Origin: Pseudomonadota bacterium
GTDB lineage: Bacteria; Bdellovibrionota_B; Oligoflexia; Oligoflexales; JAPPIL01
Direction: 5' to 3'
NCBI GenBank assembly: GCA_028877195.1
Contig: JAPPIL010000176.1
Span: 1-12,454 of the forward strand
Length of the DNA: 12,454 nt
Positions 7,639 to 12,454 of this stretch are shown piece after piece; the first letter of the stretch is position 1; every line of letters begins with the position of its first letter. The position numbers and the translations under genes were made by a program. Under the pieces are notes generated by a model. It was not told the origin of the DNA. It ran no database searches and saw only the letters and a list, made by a program, of their open reading frames with translations.

Positions 7639-7646
7639 AAACAAAA

Positions 7647-8966
7647 ATGAAACTAGGAGAGGAACTGCAGTGGCGAGGACTGGTCAAAGACAAGACCTGT
7701 CCAACCCTCTTGCCGAAGCTATCCGAGCAGAAGTTTACCTTATATTGTGGCTTTGATCCGACAGCCAGCAGTTTGCATATCGGCAGTCTTTTGCCGCTAT
7801 TGTTGCTACGCCGTTTACAACGTCAAGGTCATCAGGTAATCGCCGTGCTTGGCGGTGCGACAGGTATGATTGGCGACCCCAGTGGCAAAGATGAGGAGCG
7901 TCTGCTGCTTACCAAGGAAACTATCGCTCACAACTGTCAGGCGTTGCGCACTTACATCGCTAAATTTCTCCATGACGAGCGCAATCCGCCACGCATCGTC
8001 GATAACTACGAGTGGTTTGCGGACATCAATTATATTTCCTTCTTGCGTGATGTCGGTAAACATTTTTCAGTCAATGCGATGATAGCGAAAGAATCGGTGC
8101 GCATGCGACTTGAAACGCGTGAGCAGGGTATCTCTTACACCGAGTTCTCGTATGCATTGATGCAGTCATACGATTTTTATCAATTATATCAACGCTATGG
8201 CTGCAATCTACAAATTGGGGGATCGGATCAATGGGGCAACATCACTTCAGGGGTTGAACTTATCCGCAAGCTTATCAACGCAGCAAGCACAGACACGGCA
8301 AGCGATACTACGGCTAACGTATATGGTTTGACCTTCCCGCTACTGACGAAAAGCGATGGTCGTAAGTTTGGCAAAACCGCGACTGGCAACGTCTGGCTAA
8401 CTGCGGACAGAACCAGCCCCTATGACTTCTATCAGTTTTTTTTGCGCACTAGCGATGCTGATGCTCTGCTCCTGTTGCGCCAGCTAACGGACATCAGCCG
8501 TGCTGAATTGGAAGCGGTAGCGACTGCGATGACAAGCCAACCCGAACTGCGCCAAGCACAGCAGCAACTTGCCACCGCAATGCTGAAACTTGTGCATGGC
8601 GAGGGCGAGTTGGCAAAGGTTACGGCGATGACCGCGGCTTTTTTTGCCAAAGACAAGCTCGCTGACTTGACCGCAGAGCAGTTACAGACAAGGTTTGCTG
8701 ATACCCCTTGCACAAACATTGATTTAGCGCCGTTGTCCGCAGGTGTCGGTATTGCCGAGCTCTTGACTATGTGCGGGTTGTGCGCTTCCCGCGGGCAGGC
8801 AAAGCGCGACATCAGTGCGGGTGGGGTTTATATCAATGCTACGCGGGTATCTGATGTTGGTTTACAGGTCGATGCCAGCTTCTTGCTGGCGGGACAGTTT
8901 ATCGTCTTGCGCAAGGGTAAAAAAACTTTCCATCTGTTGCGGATCAAGCAACCAGCAGCGACGTGA
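7647..8966 (+). CDS. tyrS: Tyrosine--tRNA ligase
   Basis: A cytoplasmic class I aminoacyl-tRNA synthetase that activates tyrosine with ATP and charges tRNA-Tyr. Visible features follow bacterial TyrRS closely: Y33 and GFDPTASSLH at the active site, the HIGH-type signature as HIGS (44-47), GDPSGK (76-81), the tyrosine-binding Y169/Q173/D176 set, QIGGSDQWGN (189-198), the KMSKS equivalent KFGKT (240-244) and a C-terminal S4 RNA-binding domain (about 365-435). Length 439 aa is normal (E. coli 424). A Thr/Ala/Ser/Asp-rich insert at about 211-224, before the conserved VYGLTFPLLTKSDG, is longer than in E. coli. The ATG at 7647 gives a normal N terminus but lacks an upstream ribosome site; an AGGAGAGG sequence falls just inside the gene. 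dapD follows after 13 bases, so they probably share a transcript. Confidence 0.95.
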   Translation: MKLGEELQWRGLVKDKTCPTLLPKLSEQKFTLYCGFDPTASSLHIGSLLPLLLLRRLQRQGHQVIAVLGGATGMIGDPSGKDEERLLLTKETIAHNCQALRTYIAKFLHDERNPPRIVDNYEWFADINYISFLRDVGKHFSVNAMIAKESVRMRLETREQGISYTEFSYALMQSYDFYQLYQRYGCNLQIGGSDQWGNITSGVELIRKLINAASTDTASDTTANVYGLTFPLLTKSDGRKFGKTATGNVWLTADRTSPYDFYQFFLRTSDADALLLLRQLTDISRAELEAVATAMTSQPELRQAQQQLATAMLKLVHGEGELAKVTAMTAAFFAKDKLADLTAEQLQTRFADTPCTNIDLAPLSAGVGIAELLTMCGLCASRGQAKRDISAGGVYINATRVSDVGLQVDASFLLAGQFIVLRKGKKTFHLLRIKQPAAT

Positions 8967-8979
8967 AGGATAAAATGAG

Positions 8980-9966
8980 ATGAATGTATTGGCATTCGGT
9001 ATCGCCAGCAAAGACCAGCAGGGCAAGGTATTGGAAGTTTTCTACCCTGAAATACAGACTTGCCCTGACACAAAACTACTATCTAAATTATTTCCCCCTG
9101 CCCAACGACAGCAGAACTGTGGGTATCGGGAACTGACTAGCTCGGAAACGCAGGACTTGTTCGCAGGCTTTACTCCGACAGCCAAGAATTGTGCGTTAGC
9201 CTGTTATCTTGGTGCTGATCTGCCGCCGCGGGATGTTCCGAGTGCTTATTTGAAATTGCACCTACTGTCTATGCGACTGTATCAGCCGAACACACTCAAC
9301 CTAGAGGGAATTTTCACCATTATGCCGACCGTCGCTTGGACGAGTGCGGGTGCAATCAGTGTTGCTGAGCTAAAGACAGCGCTACTTGCGGCAAGGCAAA
9401 GCGTTGCCACTAGTCAAGGGCGTGAACATTTACAAGTTTATGCGTTGGACAAGTTTCCGCCACTTTTGAATTACGTGTTGCCTGCTGGGGTTCGGATTGC
9501 CGACAGTGCAAGGGTGCGGTTGGGGGCTTACTTGGGTGAGGGGACAACGGTAATGCCATCTGGGTTTATCAATTTCAATGCAGGCACAATCGGGCCAAAC
9601 ATGATTGAAGGGCGAATATCGCAAGGTTTGATTATCGGTGCTGGCACTGATGTCGGTGGTGGTGCGAGCACAATGGGCACATTGTCGGGTGGTAATGCGC
9701 AAATTGTTGCGGTTGGCAAGGATTGTCTGATTGGTGCAAATGCAGGTATCGGCATCTCGTTGGGGGATAATTGCATCGTTGAAGCAGGGCTGTATATTAC
9801 TGCAGGGGCGAAGGTGAAGTTAGCAGATGGCAAAATCGTTAAAGCTCGTGAGATGGCAGGCAAGTCTAATTTACTCTGGCGACGCAACTCCAGCACGGGA
9901 GCGGTAGAATGTCTCCTCAACACAAAAGAGTTTGCATTGAATATGCAGTTGCATGACAATACATGA
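8980..9966 (+). CDS. dapD: 2,3,4,5-tetrahydropyridine-2,6-dicarboxylate N-succinyltransferase
   Basis: Transfers succinyl from succinyl-CoA to tetrahydrodipicolinate in the succinylase branch of diaminopimelate and lysine synthesis. The 328-aa length, the N-terminal domain (about 1-165) and the motifs match the longer DapD type found in Pseudomonas and actinobacteria rather than the shorter E. coli type. The C-terminal half is a left-handed beta-helix of hexapeptide repeats (about 170-285), with GEGTTVMPSGFINFNAG, MIEGR at 208-212 (its Glu corresponds to the proposed catalytic residue in the mycobacterial enzyme), VGGGASTMGTLSGG and GANAGIGISLGD. Members work as trimers. The ATG at 8980 is preceded by GAAGGA 9 nt upstream, overlapping the tyrS stop. 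It complements the lysCA gene in this window, though in a separate transcription unit together with tyrS. Confidence 0.93.
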   Translation: MNVLAFGIASKDQQGKVLEVFYPEIQTCPDTKLLSKLFPPAQRQQNCGYRELTSSETQDLFAGFTPTAKNCALACYLGADLPPRDVPSAYLKLHLLSMRLYQPNTLNLEGIFTIMPTVAWTSAGAISVAELKTALLAARQSVATSQGREHLQVYALDKFPPLLNYVLPAGVRIADSARVRLGAYLGEGTTVMPSGFINFNAGTIGPNMIEGRISQGLIIGAGTDVGGGASTMGTLSGGNAQIVAVGKDCLIGANAGIGISLGDNCIVEAGLYITAGAKVKLADGKIVKAREMAGKSNLLWRRNSSTGAVECLLNTKEFALNMQLHDNT

Positions 9967-9990
9967 GCAAAATAAACAAGCGAGGAACTT

Positions 9991-10476
9991 ATGTATAAAT
10001 CAAACTCTTTGAACTTGTTCACAGCCGTGTATTTAGCTAAAGCTTTGCGGTTGCTCTTGGTTGGCGTAGTTAGCACTGGGCTGTCAGTTGCTTTAGTTGC
10101 AGGCAAGGCAAGAGCTGAAGTAGTGGTTGACCCGCATAAAATGCATGACTTGATCGTTATCGCAGGCTATTCAACGGCAATCGGTGCAGCAGTTGGGGCG
10201 GCGATGCTGGCTTTTACCGATAAACCAGGCAAACACATCTCCTACCTCTATCGGGGGGCGGCGATTGGGTTTCTCGGTGGTGCTTTAGTTGGGTCTTATG
10301 TGGTGTTCTCGCCGCTCTTGATGCCTGAACCCAACTACTCATCCACTGACATGTCCGAGCGTTTGAACTATGTGCCTGACCCGCAATTGCTGGGAGCAAA
10401 GCTAGTCATCAGCCCTGTATTGAGTGGACTTGAGTTACGTGAAGTAGCAGCTAAATTCACCCTCGCACAGTTTTAG
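9991..10476 (+). CDS. Small exported/inner-membrane protein of unknown function
   Basis: A 161-residue protein that I do not recognise. The N terminus looks like a long signal peptide: basic residues near 17-20, hydrophobic core at about 21-37, and possible cleavage after AGKARA (residue 42). Two further hydrophobic segments at about 53-75 and 88-108 are rich in Gly and Ala with small-residue spacing (GYSTAIGAAVGAA and GAAIGFLGGALVG), the kind that packs tightly in membranes. A short hydrophilic tail (112-161) with Pro, Ser and Tyr follows. The ATG has GAGGA (9982-9986) 4 nt upstream. It begins 24 bases after dapD and precedes a lipoprotein-type permease, so a cell-envelope role is plausible but unproven. 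Confidence 0.75.
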   Translation: MYKSNSLNLFTAVYLAKALRLLLVGVVSTGLSVALVAGKARAEVVVDPHKMHDLIVIAGYSTAIGAAVGAAMLAFTDKPGKHISYLYRGAAIGFLGGALVGSYVVFSPLLMPEPNYSSTDMSERLNYVPDPQLLGAKLVISPVLSGLELREVAAKFTLAQF

Positions 10477-10497
10477 TCATGGCGGGGACAGTCAACA

Positions 10498-10587
10498 GTG
10501 AATAGACATACCATCTGGCCGCCGCTAGGCGAGACTGGTCAAGCAATGCCAGCCTTACATTTGTCTAAATCTGTTAGCTATGCGTGA
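10498..10587 (+). pseudogene. Displaced 5' end of the permease gene, first copy
   Basis: GTG at 10498 opens a frame starting V-N-R-H-T-I-W, identical to the permease N terminus, then runs into repeat-specific sequence and stops at TGA 10585-10587 after 29 codons. GGGGA (10484-10488) lies 9 nt before the GTG, a better ribosome site than any in front of the permease start now in use. I infer this was the original start of the gene before 198 bases were added between it and the rest. Confidence 0.4.
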
Positions 10588-10593
10588 TTATAT

Positions 10594-10686
10594 ATGGTGA
10601 ATAGACATACCATCTGGCCGCCGCTAGGCGAGACTGGTCAAGCAATGCCAGCCTTACATTTGTCTAAATCTGTTAGCTATGCGTGA
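10594..10686 (+). pseudogene. Second displaced 5' copy, a 30-codon upstream frame
   Basis: ATG at 10594 opens a frame M-V-N-R-H-T-I-W followed by 22 repeat-specific residues and a TGA at 10684-10686, which is 6 bases before the ATG of the permease. If translated it could act as a short leader feeding ribosomes to the permease start. No ribosome site precedes it, and it most likely exists only as a by-product of the duplication. Confidence 0.35.
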
Positions 10687-10692
10687 TTATAT

Positions 10693-11946
10693 ATGGTGAA
10701 TAGACATACCATCTGGCTGGCATGGAGGAATCTTCGCAACCCACGTCGCGGTTTTGGTTTATCGGTGATGACCAACGTTTCGATCGGCGGGGTGGCGATC
10801 GGGGTGATGGCGCTTGTGGTTGTGTTATCAATCATGGGTGGGTTGGCGCGCAGCTTGCGGCAGAGCATGTATGAAGGCACACCGCACGTTGAGGTGCAGC
10901 GCCGCACTGATAAAGCACTCGGTTTCAGTATGCAGCGCTACCCCCTATCATTCTTCAAAGACAAGTTTCCAAACATGCAGGCGATACAACCATATATCCG
11001 CAGCGATGTGGTGTTGAAAAACGAGCGCCATTTATCCACTGCTACTTTGTTTGCGATTGACCCAGACTCGAACAGCAAACTTTGGGGGTTTCAACGCCCG
11101 CTAGAATTATTTGGCTCTACTGTCAAGCGTGTAAGCAGTGCTGATGCGCAGCCGCAAATTATGCTGGGAGAGGGATTAGCTTATCAGCTTGGTGTTGAAC
11201 TTGGTGATACACTGCTGGTGCTCAACCCTAATCGGCATACGGGCAGCGAAGTCGGTGCAGTTGCGAGTGCGTTTGAGGTCGTTGGAATTTTTGCGACGAC
11301 GCTGTTTAATTACGATGAGAAGTGGGCGGTTGTAACGCTAGCCGCAGGTCGTAAGTTTATGCCTGACTATGACCCAAGTTTGGATACCGAGCAGTATGTG
11401 TCGGGGGTGGCGATGAATTTTTCTAACCCCGATGAATTGAAAAGTAGCATGTTTGACTTGGCTGGCACACCGCTACGAGCTGTAACTTGGCAAGAAAACA
11501 ACGAGGCGGTAATATTTGCTCTGCAGCTTGAACGGATTGCGATGGGCGCGATTTTACTGTTAGTAGTGTTGGTGGCATCATTTTCCATCGGCAGCACGAT
11601 GATGATGACGGTCTTTTATCGGCGCAGCCAGATTGCGTTGCTACGGGCACTTGGCATCTGTAAGCGTCGCACCTTTCAGGTTTATCTTGTGCAGGGGCTG
11701 TTAATCGGTGCGGTGGGAACAGCATTAGGCATGAGTTTTGGGTTAGCGGCGCTGTTGCTACTTGATAAGATGCCAATTCCTTTGCCGACGGACATCTATG
11801 TGTTGAATGCGTTGGCAGTGCGTTTTCTGTGGCAAGACTACTTGCTTATAGGTATTCTCGCGCTTTTCTTGAGTTCACTGTCGGCTACCTACCCTGCAGC
11901 TGTAGCGGCGAGGGCATCGCCGACAAAAGGACTAGCCATCGCCTGA
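10693..11946 (+). CDS. LolC/LolE-type ABC transporter permease (FtsX family)
   Basis: Inner-membrane permease of the kind that, with the ATPase LolD, releases lipoproteins from the inner membrane to LolA. The 417-aa chain has the family layout: a transmembrane helix near the N terminus (about 25-49), a large periplasmic domain (about 50-280) beginning MYEGTPHVEV as in LolC/E, then three helices (about 283-306, 332-358, 383-403) forming the FtsX domain, with YRRSQIALLRALGICKRR at about 309-326 and the YPAAVAA pattern near the end. I cannot choose LolC from LolE, and a generic FtsX-like exporter is possible. No LolD-type ATPase is present in the window. The ATG at 10693 is followed at once by GTG; neither has a ribosome site, and the upstream region is a tandem duplication of the gene's own start, so expression may be altered. 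Confidence 0.82.
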   Translation: MVNRHTIWLAWRNLRNPRRGFGLSVMTNVSIGGVAIGVMALVVVLSIMGGLARSLRQSMYEGTPHVEVQRRTDKALGFSMQRYPLSFFKDKFPNMQAIQPYIRSDVVLKNERHLSTATLFAIDPDSNSKLWGFQRPLELFGSTVKRVSSADAQPQIMLGEGLAYQLGVELGDTLLVLNPNRHTGSEVGAVASAFEVVGIFATTLFNYDEKWAVVTLAAGRKFMPDYDPSLDTEQYVSGVAMNFSNPDELKSSMFDLAGTPLRAVTWQENNEAVIFALQLERIAMGAILLLVVLVASFSIGSTMMMTVFYRRSQIALLRALGICKRRTFQVYLVQGLLIGAVGTALGMSFGLAALLLLDKMPIPLPTDIYVLNALAVRFLWQDYLLIGILALFLSSLSATYPAAVAARASPTKGLAIA

Positions 11947-11993
11947 TGCTTGCCGATAACATGTGCTGCGGTTGTTAGCGAGGGGTGCTTGGC

Positions 11994-12227
11994 ATGGAAA
12001 AATTAGGCAAAGAACTGGAATTCTACAAAAAGAACAAGCTTCTCCTGCTAAAAAAGTATCGGGGAAAATACGTAGTTATCGTCGGTGATGACTATTTTGG
12101 TGGTTATGACAACCAAGTAGAGGCAGTGCAAGCAGCATTGAGGAAAAAACATCAAATGGGGACATTCTTGGTAAAGAAAGTAGTTGAAGTGGATGAACCT
12201 GCCATTTTTTCTCGTGTGGCAACATGA
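11994..12227 (+). CDS. Small DUF5678-like protein
   Basis: A 77-residue, Lys-rich soluble protein. The pattern FYKKNKLLLLKKYRGKYVVIVGD, an EA-x-x-A-L stretch, G-T-F-L-V-K-K-V and a C-terminal P-x-x-F-S-R-V resembles the small DUF5678 proteins I recall, which often lie directly before retropepsin-like protease genes, as here. Their function is unknown. The frame can also start at GTG 11985, but GAGGG at 11980-11984 lies 9 nt before the ATG at 11994, which is the better start. The last bases overlap the next gene as ATGA, implying translational coupling. It begins 47 bases after the permease gene and may belong to the same transcript, though no functional link is evident. Confidence 0.75.
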   Translation: MEKLGKELEFYKKNKLLLLKKYRGKYVVIVGDDYFGGYDNQVEAVQAALRKKHQMGTFLVKKVVEVDEPAIFSRVAT

Positions 12228-12415
12228 AAAAGATAAGCATAGATGAACTTCAACACTTTGCGTTCAATGTTCAAAGCGATGAGTTGATGAAGGAGCTAGC
12301 TTCGGATTGCTTTGTCGTAGCAGCTAACCTTGCCTTGCCTGCTCCAAACCTAACTGGTCGTAGGTATGAGGCGATGGCGATCTGGGATACTGGAGCTACC
12401 GGCTTTGTTGCATAA
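12224..12415 (+). pseudogene. Retropepsin-like aspartic protease, truncated by an insertion sequence
   Basis: The 63-residue product ends directly after AIWDTGATG (residues 52-60), the catalytic Asp-Thr-Gly signature of clan AA (retropepsin-like) aspartic proteases. Intact domains continue for about 100 residues after this motif, with flap and hydrophobic-hydrophobic-G segments, so nearly all of the fold is missing here. The last codons (Phe-Val-Ala-stop) fall in GGCTTTGTTGCATAA, a sequence matching the IS terminal repeat also found at the other end of the window; the stop is therefore supplied by the inserted element. The start overlaps the DUF5678-like stop by ATGA. The missing 3' part presumably lies beyond the IS, outside the window. 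Before interruption this would have been a small cytoplasmic protease encoded together with its upstream partner. Confidence 0.65.
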
Positions 12416-12454
12416 GTAATGCCTATTTTTGTTTGTATGGGGGGGGGGGGGGGG
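12401..12454. mobile_element. Terminus of an insertion sequence extending right out of the window
   Basis: GGCTTTGTTGCATAAGTAA begins at 12401. Seventeen bases (12403-12419) match 32-48 on the opposite strand with one mismatch, so both window ends carry the same terminal repeat facing outward. The sequence resembles IS5 (IS903-like) or IS6 family ends. It interrupts the retropepsin-like gene. No transposase coding sequence is visible in the 54 bases present; the element's family, length and target duplication cannot be read from here. Confidence 0.6.
12439..12454. repeat. Run of 16 G at the end of the window
   Basis: An uninterrupted G16 tract closes the window, about 38 bases inside the putative IS end. 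It could be a real homopolymer where assembly stopped, or a poly-G sequencing artefact typical of two-colour chemistry at a contig edge. By contrast, an eight-C run at 53-60 lies on the host side of the left IS end. Confidence 0.6.

Larger units (their letters stand above)
7094..7646. other. 553-base gene-free region between ispB and tyrS
   Basis: Short frames exist here on both strands, but none has a ribosome site, a recognisable motif or convincing codon use. The stretch instead holds a hairpin (7139-7161), a large imperfect inverted repeat (7189-7408), a smaller hairpin (7414-7433) and a hairpin just before tyrS (7622-7638). It probably carries the ispB terminator, repetitive DNA and the tyrS promoter/leader. 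A weak promoter candidate is TTGTCC (7494-7499) with TTTATC 17 bases downstream. Confidence 0.6.
10498..10717 (+). repeat. Tandem duplication: two identical 99-bp units plus a 22-base partial third
   Basis: Unit one (10498-10596) and unit two (10597-10695) are identical over 99 bases. A third, partial copy (10696-10717, beginning GTGAATAGACATACCATCTG) is the start of the downstream permease gene itself. The unit is 33 codons long, so it keeps frame, but each contains an in-frame TGA (10585-10587 and 10684-10686). Perfect identity points to a recent event or to assembly of a slippage-prone region. The remaining bases after the small membrane gene (10477-10497) include GGGGA at 10484-10488. Confidence 0.95.

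Noticed and set aside
7410..7646. T-box or other riboswitch in the tyrS leader
   Set aside because: I could not find a T-box consensus or a terminator/antiterminator pair; only short stems are visible, and such tRNA-sensing leaders are rare outside Gram-positive bacteria.
7336..7693. Minus-strand frames (102 and 76 codons) upstream of and into tyrS
   Set aside because: They cover the right repeat arm. A shared C-T-Q-V-V-E-T-Q peptide with the plus-strand frame is just the inverted repeat translated, not evidence of a protein.
7776..7787. HIGS in place of HIGH in TyrRS as a broken catalytic motif
   Set aside because: The last His is commonly replaced in bacterial TyrRS of this type, and all other active-site residues are present.
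9528..10106. A 192-codon minus-strand frame opposite dapD
   Set aside because: It lies antisense to strongly conserved dapD motifs and crosses into the next gene; its Pro/Ala/Thr-rich composition is the shadow of Gly-rich hexapeptide repeats.
10498..10717. CRISPR array
   Set aside because: The repeats are directly adjacent 99-bp units without spacers and include coding sequence of the next gene.
1..12454. The whole window as a composite transposon carrying a novel cargo system
   Set aside because: The genes between the two IS ends are core housekeeping genes, and repeat-flanked contigs arise routinely from assembly breaks; mobility cannot be shown from this sequence.

Overview
The window reads as chromosomal housekeeping DNA from a Gram-negative bacterium. 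It encodes a periplasmic PBP4-type peptidase, a complete diaminopimelate/lysine route segment, a long-chain polyprenyl diphosphate synthase and a LolC-type permease. A fused aspartokinase/diaminopimelate decarboxylase suggests a proteobacterium, since such fusions are known from Xanthomonadales and some other gammaproteobacteria. The DUF6178-like protein recalls deltaproteobacterial lineages, so I do not assign an order. Base composition looks intermediate and fairly even across the genes.

Layout. Bases 1 to about 51 look like the end of an insertion sequence. Next come dacB (136-1530) and a lysC-lysA fusion (1527-4073), overlapping by ATGA. Converging on them is a two-gene minus-strand operon: a DUF6178-like protein (4569-5885) and a small unknown protein (4145-4579). 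A divergent intergenic region leads to ispB on the plus strand (about 6068-7093). Then comes a 553-base gene-free stretch dominated by a large inverted repeat. After it lies a plus-strand run: tyrS (7647-8966), dapD (8980-9966), a small exported membrane protein (9991-10476) and a LolC/FtsX-type permease (10693-11946). The permease is preceded by two identical 99-bp tandem copies that include its own first 22 bases. Last is a small DUF5678-like gene (11994-12227) overlapping a retropepsin-like aspartic protease gene that is cut off just after its catalytic DTGATG motif. The cut is where a second IS end begins (about 12401), and the window ends in 16 G.

Functions. DacB, LysC-LysA and DapD all bear on meso-diaminopimelate and peptidoglycan: aspartokinase opens the pathway, DapD acts in the middle, LysA makes lysine, and DacB trims DAP-containing cross-links. 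IspB supplies quinone side chains, TyrS charges tRNA-Tyr, and the LolC-like permease points to lipoprotein export.

The most notable structures are: (1) outward-facing, nearly identical terminal repeats at both ends of the window, implying two copies of one IS; (2) the 99-bp tandem duplication that rebuilds the permease gene's 5' end; (3) the IS-interrupted retropepsin gene; (4) the inverted repeat before tyrS. I did not find a clearly new multi-gene system.
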